A stretch of 52,295 bases of DNA from Stenotrophomonas maltophilia (lineage in GTDB: Bacteria > Pseudomonadota > Gammaproteobacteria > Xanthomonadales > Xanthomonadaceae), in assembly GCF_004684085.1 (NCBI RefSeq), contig NZ_SRHZ01000005.1, positions 1 to 52,295 of the forward strand, read 5' to 3'. Both the position numbers and the translations under genes were made by a program. The notes below the pieces were generated by a model, which saw only the letters and a program-made list of their open reading frames with translations, was not told where the DNA came from and searched no databases. Below are positions 24,802-33,043 of the stretch, in pieces; within the stretch, counting starts at the first letter, position 1; the number at the start of each line of letters is the position of its first letter.

Positions 24802-25968
24802 ATGAGCCACTCGATGACGACGGAGCAGGAAGAAGCGCAGCAGGCGTATCGCGAAGCCGCGCGCGACTTTGCACAGGCCGAACTGGCGCCGCACGCCGCG
24901 CGATGGGATGCGGAGGGCATCTTTCCGCGCGAGGCGATCGCCAAGGCCGGTGAACTGGGCTTCTGCGGTCTGTACATGGACCCGGAAGTCGGCGGCAGCG
25001 GCCTGAGCCGACTGGACGCCGCCGTCGTCATCGAGGAGCTCGCCAACGTCGACCCGTCGACCGCGGCTTACATCAGCATCCACAACATGGCCTCGTGGAT
25101 GGTGTCCAAGTGGGGCCAGCCGGCCCTGCGCGAGGCGTGGGGCAGTGACCTGTCTTCGGGTGCGAAGCTGGCCTCGTACTGCCTGACCGAGCCGGGCGCC
25201 GGTTCCGATGCGGCTTCGCTGAAGACCACTGCCGTGCGCGATGGCGATCACTACGTGCTGAACGGCTCGAAAGCTTTCATCTCCGGCGCCGGCGCCACCG
25301 AGCTGCTGGTGGTGATGGCGCGCACCGGCGGTGCCGGTGCCGGCGGTGTCAGCGCCATCGCAGTGCCGGCCGACCTGCCGGGCATCAGTTTCGGTCGCAA
25401 GGAAGAGAAGATGGGCTGGAACAGCCAGCCCACCCGTGGCATCACCTTCGAAAACGTCCGCGTGCCGGTCAGCCACCTTCTGGGAGAGGAAGGCGGCGGC
25501 TTCAAGCTGGCGATGAAGGGGCTCGATGGCGGCCGCATCAACATCGCCGCCTGCTCGCTGGGTGCCGCGCAGGGTGCGCTGGACGCCGCACGCCGCTACA
25601 TGGGCGAGCGCCGCCAGTTCGGCAAGGCGCTGGCCGAATTCCAGGCGCTGCAGTTCAAGCTGGCCGATATGGCCATCGAACTGGTGGCCGCACGGCAGAT
25701 GGTGCACACCGCCGCGCGCAAGCTCGATGCCGGTGCCAGTGATGCCAACGTCTGGTGTGCGATGGCCAAGCGCTTCGCCACCGACGCTGGTTTCAACATC
25801 TGCAATGAAGCGCTGCAGATCCACGGTGGCTACGGCTACATCCGCGAGTACCCGATCGAACGCCTGCTGCGCGACAGTCGCGTGCACCAGATTCTGGAAG
25901 GCACCAACGAGATCATGCGGGTGATCGTTGCCCGCCACCTGCTCAACACCGAAGAGGAACTGCGATGA
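24802..25968 (+). CDS. Acyl-CoA dehydrogenase (probable isobutyryl-CoA dehydrogenase)
   Basis: This 388-residue FAD enzyme has the acyl-CoA dehydrogenase signatures CLTEPGAGSDAAS and QIHGGYGYIREYPIERLLRD. The catalytic base is probably Glu366 in LEGTNEIMR. The operon context, between mmsA and enoyl-CoA hydratase, points to isobutyryl-CoA as substrate. The start is ATG 24802, with GGGCAGGAG upstream. Its stop overlaps the next start by 4 bases. Confidence 0.88.
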   Translation: MSHSMTTEQEEAQQAYREAARDFAQAELAPHAARWDAEGIFPREAIAKAGELGFCGLYMDPEVGGSGLSRLDAAVVIEELANVDPSTAAYISIHNMASWMVSKWGQPALREAWGSDLSSGAKLASYCLTEPGAGSDAASLKTTAVRDGDHYVLNGSKAFISGAGATELLVVMARTGGAGAGGVSAIAVPADLPGISFGRKEEKMGWNSQPTRGITFENVRVPVSHLLGEEGGGFKLAMKGLDGGRINIAACSLGAAQGALDAARRYMGERRQFGKALAEFQALQFKLADMAIELVAARQMVHTAARKLDAGASDANVWCAMAKRFATDAGFNICNEALQIHGGYGYIREYPIERLLRDSRVHQILEGTNEIMRVIVARHLLNTEEELR

Positions 25969-26762
25969 ACGATTGGCGTACCCAGGAGCACGTGGGTCTG
26001 AAGGTCGAGGTTGATGGCCACACCGCCGTGGTCACCCTGAACAACCCGCCGGCGCACACCTGGACCGTGCACAGCCTGTCGGCGCTGCGCGACCTGGTGG
26101 GCGCGCTCAACGCAGACCGTGACATCTACGCGCTGGTGATCACCGGTGACGGCGAGAAGTTCTTCTCCGCCGGTGCCGACCTCAACCAGTTCGCCTCGGG
26201 CGACAAGGCCGCCGCACGCGAAGCCGCACGCCGTTTCGGTGAAGCCTTCGAAGCGCTGTCCGCCTTCCGTGGCGTGTCGATCGCCGCCATCAACGGCTAC
26301 GCCATGGGCGGTGGCCTGGAATGCGCGCTGGCCTGCGACCTGCGCATCATCGAAGACCACGCCCAGGTGGCACTGCCGGAGGCCACCGTCGGCCTGCTGC
26401 CGTGCGCCGGTGGCACCCAGAACCTGCCGCGTCTGGTCGGCGAGGGCTGGGCCAAGCGCATGATCCTGCTGGGTGAGCGCATCAATGCTGAAACCGCAGT
26501 GCGGATTGGTCTTGCCGAAGAAAAGGTCGGCAAGGGCGAAGCCAAGGCGCTGGCGTTGGAGTGGGCGAAGAAGGCCGGCAAGCAGAGCCCGACCAGCATC
26601 GCTGCCTGCAAGACCCTGGTGCAGTCCACCCGCACCGGCACCCACGCCTCGGCGCTGGTAGCCGAGCGCGAAGCCTTCGTTGATCTGTTCGACACCGCCG
26701 ACCAGGTCGAGGGCGTGAGCGCCTTCCTGGAAAAGCGCGCCGCGCAGTGGAAGAACGCATGA
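25965..26762 (+). CDS. Enoyl-CoA hydratase (methacrylyl-CoA step)
   Basis: This 265-residue crotonase-family protein has the oxyanion-hole pair (FFSAGADLNQF, GYAMGGGLECALACD) and a catalytic Glu in the VALPEATVGLLP segment. In this operon it probably hydrates methacrylyl-CoA to 3-hydroxyisobutyryl-CoA. It overlaps both neighbours by 4 bases (ATGA), which indicates coupled translation. Confidence 0.85.
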   Translation: MNDWRTQEHVGLKVEVDGHTAVVTLNNPPAHTWTVHSLSALRDLVGALNADRDIYALVITGDGEKFFSAGADLNQFASGDKAAAREAARRFGEAFEALSAFRGVSIAAINGYAMGGGLECALACDLRIIEDHAQVALPEATVGLLPCAGGTQNLPRLVGEGWAKRMILLGERINAETAVRIGLAEEKVGKGEAKALALEWAKKAGKQSPTSIAACKTLVQSTRTGTHASALVAEREAFVDLFDTADQVEGVSAFLEKRAAQWKNA

Positions 26763-27934
26763 GCACTGACACCGCTGCCGATGACGCACCGGTGCTGTTC
26801 GAAGAGCGCGCAGCCGGCAACGGCACGCGCATCGGCATCGCCACGCTCAATGCGCCGCGCACGCTCAATGGCTTCTCGCTGCCAATGGCGCACCTGCTGC
26901 TGAAGCAGCTGAACGCCTGGGCCGACGACGACGGCATCGCCATGGTGGTGCTGCAGGGCGCCGGTGAAAAAGCGTTCTGTGCCGGTGGCGATCTGCACAG
27001 CCTGTACCAGAGCATGGTTGCGTTCCGCCAGGCCGGTCACAGCGACATCCGCGAGAACGACTACGCCGCCGAGTTCTTCGACGTCGAATACCGTGTCGAC
27101 TACCTCATCCACACCTACGCCAAGCCGATCCTGTGCTGGGGCCACGGCATCGTGATGGGCGGTGGCATCGGCCTGATGTCCGGCGCCAGCCACCGCGTGG
27201 TCAGCGAGCGCTCCAAGCTGGCCTTCCCGGAAATCACTGTTGGCCTGTTCCCCGATGTCGGTGGCAGCTGGCTGCTGCCGCGCGTGCCGGGCAAGGGCGG
27301 CCTGTTCCTGGCCCTGACCGGTGCGCTGCTGAACCCGGGGGATGCCATCTACGCCGGCCTGGCCGACGTGCATGTGACCGAAGAACGCCGCAGCGCGGTG
27401 TTCGATGCGCTGCTGCAGGTGGCCTGGTCCAGTGACGCCGCACACAACCACGAGCGCCTGACCCATCTGCTGCAGTCGCATGCCAGTGATGCTGCGACCG
27501 GTCCGCTGCTGGCCAATGCCGCACAGGTCGACGCGCTCTGCGCAGGCCACGATCTGCCCGCGATCATCGACCGCATCAGCCACCTGCAGACCGACGATGT
27601 GTGGTTGCAGGCGGCACAGAAGACCCTCGCTGCCGGTGCACCCGGTTCGGCACGCTTGTCGTACGAACTGCAGCGCCGCAGTGCCGGCCAGGACCTGGCC
27701 GCGATCTACCGCCTGGAGTACATCGTCGCCCTGCATTGCGCCGCCCACGGTGATTTCGCCGAAGGCATCCGCGCGTTGCTGATCGACAAGGACCGCAATC
27801 CTCAGTGGAACCCGGCCACCCTGGCCGAGGCCACCGGCGCGTGGGTCGACACTTTCTTCGCTTCCCCCTGGGCCGATGCCGCGCATCCGCTGGCCGACCT
27901 GGGCACTCCCCTTGTTGAAAGGAGCCTTGCATGA
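26759..27934 (+). CDS. 3-hydroxyisobutyryl-CoA hydrolase
   Basis: This 391-residue crotonase-fold protein has the HIBCH-type features: AFCAGGDLHSLY, GHGIVMGGGIGLMSGASHRVV, LAFPEITVGLFPDVGGSW and a long C-terminal extension compared with simple hydratases. It would release 3-hydroxyisobutyrate from its CoA ester in the valine pathway. I start at ATG 26759, which overlaps the upstream stop; a GTG four codons earlier is possible. Confidence 0.85.
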   Translation: MSTDTAADDAPVLFEERAAGNGTRIGIATLNAPRTLNGFSLPMAHLLLKQLNAWADDDGIAMVVLQGAGEKAFCAGGDLHSLYQSMVAFRQAGHSDIRENDYAAEFFDVEYRVDYLIHTYAKPILCWGHGIVMGGGIGLMSGASHRVVSERSKLAFPEITVGLFPDVGGSWLLPRVPGKGGLFLALTGALLNPGDAIYAGLADVHVTEERRSAVFDALLQVAWSSDAAHNHERLTHLLQSHASDAATGPLLANAAQVDALCAGHDLPAIIDRISHLQTDDVWLQAAQKTLAAGAPGSARLSYELQRRSAGQDLAAIYRLEYIVALHCAAHGDFAEGIRALLIDKDRNPQWNPATLAEATGAWVDTFFASPWADAAHPLADLGTPLVERSLA

Positions 27935-28821
27935 GCCGCATTGCATTCATCGGGTTGGGCAACATGGGTGGCCCGATGGCCGCCAATCTGGTCAAGAACG
28001 GCCATACCGTGCGCGTGTTCGATCTGGTCCCGGCCGCGGTGCAGGCCGCCGTTGATGCCGGCGCCAGTGCGGCCGCGTCGGCGCGCGAAACCCTTGCCGA
28101 TGCCGAAGTGGTGATCTCGATGCTGCCGGCCAGCCGCCATGTCGAAGGCGTGTACCTGGGCGACGACGGCATCCTTGCCGCGATCCCGGCCGGTGCACTG
28201 GTGATCGACTGCAGCACGATCGCACCAGCCAGTGCCCGCAAGGTCTCGGAAGCCGCTGCCGCACGTGGCCTGCAGATGATCGACGCGCCGGTGTCCGGCG
28301 GTACCGCCGGTGCGCAGGGTGGCACGCTCACCTTCATCGTCGGTGGCGAAGAAGACGCGCTGGAGCGCGCCCGTCCGGTGCTGCAGGCGATGGGCAAGAA
28401 CATCTTCCACGTGGGCGCCAGCGGTGCCGGCCAGGTCGCCAAGCTGTGCAACAACATGGCGCTGGGCGTGATCATGGCGGTGACCGGCGAAGCCATCGCC
28501 CTGGGCGTGGCGCACGGTCTGGACCCGAAGGTGCTGTCGCAGATGATGGCGGTCAGCACCGGCCGCAGCTGGGCCACCGAAGTGTGCAACCCGTGGCCGG
28601 GCGTGCTGGAAAACGCCCCGGCCTCGCGCGGCTACAGCGGCGGTTTCGGCAGCGATCTGATGCTGAAGGACATGGGCCTGGCAGTGGAAGCGGCGATGAG
28701 TGTCGGCGCCTCGATCCCGCTGGGCGAAGTGGCCCGCAACCTGTACTCGATGAATCACCAGGCCGGCCGCGGCAAGCTGGATTTCTCCAGCGTCGTGCAG
28801 CTCATCACGAGCGAGAAGTGA
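27931..28821 (+). CDS. mmsB: 3-hydroxyisobutyrate dehydrogenase
   Basis: This 296-residue beta-hydroxyacid dehydrogenase has an N-terminal NAD site GLGNMGGPMA, the substrate loop DAPVSGGTAGA and catalytic Lys171 (GQVAKLCNN). It oxidises 3-hydroxyisobutyrate to methylmalonate semialdehyde, the substrate of MmsA, so the operon covers isobutyryl-CoA to propionyl-CoA. It overlaps the previous gene by 4 bases and ends the operon with a REP and a terminator. Confidence 0.92.
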   Translation: MSRIAFIGLGNMGGPMAANLVKNGHTVRVFDLVPAAVQAAVDAGASAAASARETLADAEVVISMLPASRHVEGVYLGDDGILAAIPAGALVIDCSTIAPASARKVSEAAAARGLQMIDAPVSGGTAGAQGGTLTFIVGGEEDALERARPVLQAMGKNIFHVGASGAGQVAKLCNNMALGVIMAVTGEAIALGVAHGLDPKVLSQMMAVSTGRSWATEVCNPWPGVLENAPASRGYSGGFGSDLMLKDMGLAVEAAMSVGASIPLGEVARNLYSMNHQAGRGKLDFSSVVQLITSEK

Positions 28822-28825
28822 CCTG

Positions 28826-28848
28826 GTAGGGCCGGCCGTTGGCCGGCA
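28826..28848 (+). repeat. GTAG REP after the valine operon
   Basis: GTAG is followed by a GGCCGGCCGTTGGCCGGCA core. It starts 4 bases after the mmsB stop codon. Confidence 0.8.
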
Positions 28849-28882
28849 ACCTCATGCCCCCGTGCGGGACAACGAAGGTGGG

Positions 28883-28925
28883 ATGGGCGGATGTTCGGTT
28901 TCGACCGGCATCCGCCCATTTTTTT
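28883..28925 (+). terminator. Terminator of the valine operon
   Basis: ATGGGCGGATG (28883-28893) pairs with CATCCGCCCAT (28909-28919) and is followed by T7. The loop itself folds as CGGT-TTCG-ACCG. The stem-plus-T-tract form is a strong rho-independent terminator. Confidence 0.88.
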
Positions 28926-28966
28926 GGGGTCGGATCCCTTTTGCGACGCAAAAGGGCTCTGACCCC
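28926..28966. repeat. Large palindrome, GGGGTC family, copy D
   Basis: A 41-base hairpin with outer arms GGGGTCGGATCCC and GGGCTCTGACCCC, and a core TTTTGCGACGCAAAA. It directly follows the operon terminator. Confidence 0.85.
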
Positions 28967-28990
28967 GAAGACGCCGCGATGGGCCGTGAT

Positions 28991-29031
28991 GGGGTCAGAG
29001 CCCTTTGCCTCTGGCAAAGGAATCCGACCCC
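28991..29031. repeat. Large palindrome, GGGGTC family, copy E
   Basis: A 41-base hairpin in the opposite orientation to copy D. The outer arms match D inverted, but the core is TTTGCCTCTGGCAAA. It ends 7 bases from the ohr stop codon. Confidence 0.85.
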
Positions 29032-29038
29032 GACCGCA

Positions 29039-29464
29039 TCAGGCAACGATCAGCGTCACGTCGATGTTGCCGCGGGTGGCATTCGAGTACGGGCACACGA
29101 TGTGCGCCTTCTGCACCAGCGCTTCCACCTGCTCGCGCGGCACGCCCGGCACGTTGATGGTGAGCTCGGCTTCAATGCCGAAGCCGGTCGGGATCTGGCC
29201 GATGCCCACCTTGCCGGTCACGGTGGTGTCGGCCGGCAGCGCGACCTTGGCCTGGCCGGCCACGAACTTCAGCGCGCCCAGGAAGCAGGCCGAGTAGCCA
29301 GCCGCGAACAGCTGTTCCGGGTTGGTGCCCGGGCCGCCGGCGCCGCCCAGCTCGCGCGGGGTCGACAGCTGGATGTCCAGCACGTTGTCGGAGGAGACGG
29401 AACGGCCTTCACGGCCGCCGGTGGAGGTGGCCTGGGCGGTGTACAGAACCTTTTCGATGGACAT
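29039..29464 (-). CDS. ohr: Organic hydroperoxide resistance protein
   Basis: This 141-residue Ohr-type peroxidase reduces organic and fatty acid hydroperoxides with two redox cysteines, here Cys60 ([12 protein letters not shown]) and Cys124 (AHIVCPYSN). Arg18 and Glu50, which position the active site, are also present. The start is ATG 29464. No OhrR gene is adjacent, so any regulator must lie elsewhere. Confidence 0.92.
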   Translation of the reverse strand: MSIEKVLYTAQATSTGGREGRSVSSDNVLDIQLSTPRELGGAGGPGTNPEQLFAAGYSACFLGALKFVAGQAKVALPADTTVTGKVGIGQIPTGFGIEAELTINVPGVPREQVEALVQKAHIVCPYSNATRGNIDVTLIVA

Positions 29465-29522
29465 CGGGATGCTCCTGGTGGGTGGATGGGTATTGCCTTG
29501 GAGCCTACTTTGCCCGGTTTCC

Positions 29523-29548
29523 GCGTACGTTGGGTTGCAATGCGTACG
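29523..29548. promoter_or_regulatory. GCGTACG direct repeat upstream of ohr
   Basis: GCGTACG occurs at 29523-29529 and 29542-29548, 19 bases apart. Each copy contains the palindrome CGTACG. The repeat lies about 60 bases upstream of the ohr start, in the gap between ohr and the 3' end of the CDF-like gene. It does not resemble the TACAATT-type OhrR site. Confidence 0.35.
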
Positions 29549-29575
29549 AAAAACTTGATCGATCGTCCTACGGGC

Positions 29576-30532
29576 CTAGATCGTCCACTCACGGTCGGTG
29601 GTGAACATGATGGTCAGCCAGCGGTCCGGCGAGGCCTCGCCCAGTGCATCGCCGATCTCGTCGCGCAGCTGGTCCCATTCCACCAGGGGCCGCGGCGGGT
29701 CGTTTTCAGGTACCACGAAGAACAGTTCGATCTGCTCGCCACGCCCCACCTGCGCCACGTAGCTGCGGTGCTCGACGAAGCCGTGCTTGGCCACGATCGC
29801 GCGCGCCACGTCATCCACATGCGCCTGCAGTTCCGGCGGGGTGACCAGCAGGATGCCGGCCAGCGCCCGGCGTACGGTGCCGAGCGGGGCGATCATCACC
29901 AGCACGCAGACGAAGGCGAGGATGGCCGGGTCGATGTACGGCCCGACCCACGCCCACGAGGTGCCCTGTACCAGCACGCCGCCGAGGAAGGCGACCATGT
30001 AGCAGGCCGACATGCTGGCCGCGATCACCCAGTTCTTGGCATCCAGCGCGATGAATTCCGAGCCGATACGGCGGTTGGCACGCAGCACGAACCAGCCCAG
30101 CGCGCTCTCGGCCACCAGTGACAGGCCGGCGAAGATGATCGCCGGGCCCAGCGCGATGTGGCGGCCACCGGACATCAGAGCATCCACCGCATTGACCAAC
30201 GCATACAGTGCCGCGCCGATCATCAGCGTGCCGCTCACGCCCAGCACGATCGGCTCCAGGTGCCAGAAGCCCATGGTGAAGCGCTGGTTGAGCCGCGATT
30301 GCAGCGCATCGGTCTGCGTGGACAGCGCGATCAACCGCGCCACCAGCAGCGACAGCCAGGTCATCACCACGTCGATCAGGCCGTAGATGCCATCGAAGAT
30401 GATCAGCGAGGAATTGGCCAGCAGGCCAAACACCACCGCCGCAGCGGCCAGCAGCAGTGCGCCGGCGATCGATAGGCGCAGCACGCCCTGTTCGGTGGCG
30501 GGGTCGAAGAAATGCGGGTGGTCGGTGGGCAT
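29576..30532 (-). CDS. Cation diffusion facilitator-like transporter
   Basis: This 318-residue protein has about six membrane helices followed by a cytoplasmic C-terminal domain (from about residue 215), as in CDF metal exporters. Asp47 and Asp54 in helix 2 fit the family, but the helix-5 metal motif HxxxD appears as NxxxA near residue 167 (LDAKNWVIAA). The usual zinc site is therefore incomplete and the substrate is uncertain. I start at ATG 30532. It is divergent from the SulP gene. Confidence 0.72.
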   Translation of the reverse strand: MPTDHPHFFDPATEQGVLRLSIAGALLLAAAAVVFGLLANSSLIIFDGIYGLIDVVMTWLSLLVARLIALSTQTDALQSRLNQRFTMGFWHLEPIVLGVSGTLMIGAALYALVNAVDALMSGGRHIALGPAIIFAGLSLVAESALGWFVLRANRRIGSEFIALDAKNWVIAASMSACYMVAFLGGVLVQGTSWAWVGPYIDPAILAFVCVLVMIAPLGTVRRALAGILLVTPPELQAHVDDVARAIVAKHGFVEHRSYVAQVGRGEQIELFFVVPENDPPRPLVEWDQLRDEIGDALGEASPDRWLTIMFTTDREWTI

Positions 30533-30764
30533 GACCCGATTGTAGAGCGGCGCCATGCTCCGCTGCCGTTGCGGCCTGCCGATGCTGTCCCTGGGCAGCC
30601 CTGTGCCGTAAACTGCGTCCCTCCCACGTACCGACGCCCGCCTGTAGTGATCACGCCACCCTGACCCTTGCCGCACATCGGCAGCCGGCCCGCCCGGCTC
30701 AGGAATCCCGTGTCTTTCACTGCAGCGCCATGCGGCCACGCCCGCGTGCGCGCGGAGTTTTCCC

Positions 30765-32219
30765 ATGCAAATGTCCTACCCCCTGCGCCAGCAATGGCTC
30801 GGCAACATCCGTGGCGACCTGCTGTCCGGCATCGTCGTCGCCCTGGCCCTGATTCCCGAGGCCATCGCCTTCTCGCTCATCGCCGGCGTCGACCCCAAGG
30901 TCGGCCTGTATGCCGCGTTCTCCATTGCCGTCATCACTGCCATCGCTGGCGGCCGCCCCGGCATGATCTCCGCCGCCACTGGCGCGATGGCGCTGCTGAT
31001 GGTCGATCTGGTCAAGGACCACGGCCTGCAGTACCTGTTCGCCGCCAGCATCCTGGCGGGCCTGCTGCAGGTGCTCGCGGGTGTGTTCAAGCTCGGCTCG
31101 CTGATGCGTTTCGTCTCGCGCTCGGTCATCACCGGTTTCGTCAACGCACTGGCGATCCTGATCTTCCTGGCGCAGCTGCCCGAGCTGGTCGGACGAGGTC
31201 CCACCGTCTACGTGCTGTGCGCTGCCGCGCTGGCGATCATCTACCTGCTGCCGCGCCTTACCCGTGCCGTACCGTCGCCGCTGGTGGCCATCGTTGTACT
31301 CACCGCGGTGGTGGTCGGTTTCGGTGTGGACGTGCGCAGCGTCGGCGACATGGGCCAGCTGCCCGACAGCCTGCCGCATTTCCTCCTGCCCGACGTGCCG
31401 CTCACCTGGGAGACGCTGCGCATCCTGCTGCCGGTGTCGGCCACGCTGGCCGTGGTCGGCCTGCTCGAATCGATGATGACCCTGCAGATTGTCGAGGACA
31501 TCACCGAGACGCCCAGCGAACGCAACCGCGAGTGTGTCGGCCAGGGCGTGGCGAATACGGTTACCGGCTTCCTCGGTGGCATGGCCGGTTGCGCGATGAT
31601 CGGCCAGTCTGTGATCAACGTGACCACCGGTGGCCGCGGCCGCCTGTCCTGCCTGGTGGCCGGCGTGTTCCTGCTGGTACTGGTGGTGTACGGCAGCGAC
31701 CTGGTGCGGCAGATTCCGATGGCCGCGCTGGTGGCGGTGATGATCATGGTCAGCATCGGTACCTTCAGCTGGCGCTCGCTGCGCGACCTGCGCACGCATC
31801 CGCGCAGCTCGTCTGCGGTGATGCTGCTGACCGTGGTGGTCACCGTGGCCACCCACGATCTGGCAAAGGGTGTGCTCAGCGGCGTGCTGCTGTCAGCGCT
31901 GTTCTTCGCACGCAAGGTCGGCCGCATGCTGGATGTGCAGCGCGACGATGCCGGTGACACGCAGATCTACCGCGTGCGTGGGCAGGTGTTCTTTGCCTCC
32001 GCCGGCCAGCTGGGCGCGGTGTTCGATTACCAGCACGTGGCGCCGAAGGTGCAGATTGATCTGCGCGACGCCCACCTGTGGGACCTGACCGCCGTGGCCG
32101 CGCTGGAGCGCGCGCAGGAAAAGCTGGCCGCGCATGGGGCGGAGGTGACGGTGGTGGGACTGAACGCCGCCAGCCAGACCCTGATCGAACAGGTGGGTGG
32201 CACGCGCAGCGCGCACTGA
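30765..32219 (+). CDS. SulP-family inorganic anion transporter
   Basis: This 484-residue inner-membrane protein has multiple hydrophobic segments in the SulP pattern ([20 protein letters not shown] at the start) and a short C-terminal STAS domain ([20 protein letters not shown]). The family imports sulfate, bicarbonate or other anions; the specific substrate is not evident. The start is ATG 30765. A REP follows 18 bases after the stop. Confidence 0.85.
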   Translation: MQMSYPLRQQWLGNIRGDLLSGIVVALALIPEAIAFSLIAGVDPKVGLYAAFSIAVITAIAGGRPGMISAATGAMALLMVDLVKDHGLQYLFAASILAGLLQVLAGVFKLGSLMRFVSRSVITGFVNALAILIFLAQLPELVGRGPTVYVLCAAALAIIYLLPRLTRAVPSPLVAIVVLTAVVVGFGVDVRSVGDMGQLPDSLPHFLLPDVPLTWETLRILLPVSATLAVVGLLESMMTLQIVEDITETPSERNRECVGQGVANTVTGFLGGMAGCAMIGQSVINVTTGGRGRLSCLVAGVFLLVLVVYGSDLVRQIPMAALVAVMIMVSIGTFSWRSLRDLRTHPRSSSAVMLLTVVVTVATHDLAKGVLSGVLLSALFFARKVGRMLDVQRDDAGDTQIYRVRGQVFFASAGQLGAVFDYQHVAPKVQIDLRDAHLWDLTAVAALERAQEKLAAHGAEVTVVGLNAASQTLIEQVGGTRSAH

Positions 32220-32237
32220 AGCGGCCCCGTGGCCCGG

Positions 32238-32260
32238 GTAGCGCCGGGCCATGCCCGGCG
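32238..32260 (+). repeat. GTAG REP, CGCCGGGC core
   Basis: A 23-base unit after the SulP gene and before the converging antitoxin gene. Confidence 0.8.
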
Positions 32261-32276
32261 AATGAAGCGGTCGCGG

Positions 32277-32570
32277 TCAGGCCTTACCGGCCTGCACGAT
32301 CAGATGCACCCCAAGCGCCGACAGCACACGTTGCACGGTATCGAAGCGTGGGTGTGCTCCGGGGCGCAGCGCCTTGTACAGGCTCTCGCGCCCAAGACCG
32401 GAGACCTCGGCAACGCCGCCCATGCCGCGGGCGCGCGCCACTGTTCCGAGTGCCTCTTGGAAGTGGCCCGCATCACCTGCTGCCAACGCCTCGCTTAGAT
32501 AGGTGGCGATTGCGACGTCATCATCCAGATAGTCTGCGGGATCGAAGGGAATCGTCTTCAGCTTGCTCAT
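32277..32570 (-). CDS. HigA-like antitoxin of a type II toxin-antitoxin module
   Basis: This 97-residue protein has a helix-turn-helix in its second half (GGVAEVSGLGRESLYKALRPG, continuing FDTVQRVLSALGV). This is the usual form of HigA-type antidotes that act with RelE/HigB-like toxins. It follows the toxin gene by 38 bases on the same strand. Toxin-first order is typical for HigBA-type modules. The antitoxin probably also represses the shared promoter through the operator at 32909. Confidence 0.82.
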   Translation of the reverse strand: MSKLKTIPFDPADYLDDDVAIATYLSEALAAGDAGHFQEALGTVARARGMGGVAEVSGLGRESLYKALRPGAHPRFDTVQRVLSALGVHLIVQAGKA

Positions 32571-32608
32571 GGGGAGAGTCCTGGGAACGGCATGAAATCA
32601 AATGGTGG

Positions 32609-32899
32609 CTATAGCAGCTCCGCGAGCCTGATCGCTTTTTCGATATCGCGACGCTGGCTCGACTTGTCGCCACCGTGCAGGAGCACGACGATGGATCTCC
32701 CGCGACGTGTGAAATACACGCGATACCCCGGCCCATGGTTGATTCGCAGTTCGCTCACGCCATGACCCACTGATCGAACATCTCCCTCGAGACCACGGGC
32801 GACGCGCTGCAGGCGCTCCACGATCACGCCGCGGGCCCTGCTGTCGTTGAGTCCGCGCAGCCATCGGGTGAATGTCTCTGTTGCCTGGAGAGTCGCCAT
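32609..32899 (-). CDS. RelE/ParE (HigB)-family toxin
   Basis: This 96-residue protein has the RelE/HigB-type fold pattern: FTRWLRGLNDSRARGVIVERLQRV, then VGHGVSELRINHGPGYRVYFTRRGRSIVVLLHGGDKSSQ. Relatives in this superfamily cleave mRNA on ribosomes. The ATG at 32899 is 10 bases below an inverted-repeat operator. It is the first gene of the module. Confidence 0.85.
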   Translation of the reverse strand: MATLQATETFTRWLRGLNDSRARGVIVERLQRVARGLEGDVRSVGHGVSELRINHGPGYRVYFTRRGRSIVVLLHGGDKSSQRRDIEKAIRLAELL

Positions 32900-32908
32900 T
32901 CATCCATA

Positions 32909-32924
32909 GTATCCATAAGGATAC
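32909..32924. promoter_or_regulatory. Toxin-antitoxin operator
   Basis: GTATCCATAAGGATAC is a 16-base perfect inverted repeat (6-base arms, 4-base spacer), and outer CCAT/ATGG extend it imperfectly. It is immediately upstream of the toxin start, the normal site for HigA autorepression. Confidence 0.6.
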
Positions 32925-33020
32925 ATGGTTCAATCGGCATCCGCGACGATCATCGACGCACCGTGCTCGACCCCACTGGTCTGCCTCAGGCCGACGACGG
33001 GGCGGGCGCGAATGACGAAA

Positions 33021-33038
33021 GCAGGCCCGTGGGCCTGC
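33021..33038 (-). terminator. Terminator of the effector gene
   Basis: GCAGGCCC and GGGCCTGC pair over 8 bp with a 2-base loop. On the minus strand, TTTC follows the stem. It starts 6 bases after the effector stop codon. Confidence 0.55.
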
Positions 33039-33043
33039 ATTCC

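Noticed and set aside
23171..24874. 567-codon open frame antisense to mmsA
   Set aside because: Opposite-strand shadow of mmsA, with His/Gly-rich translation and no motif.
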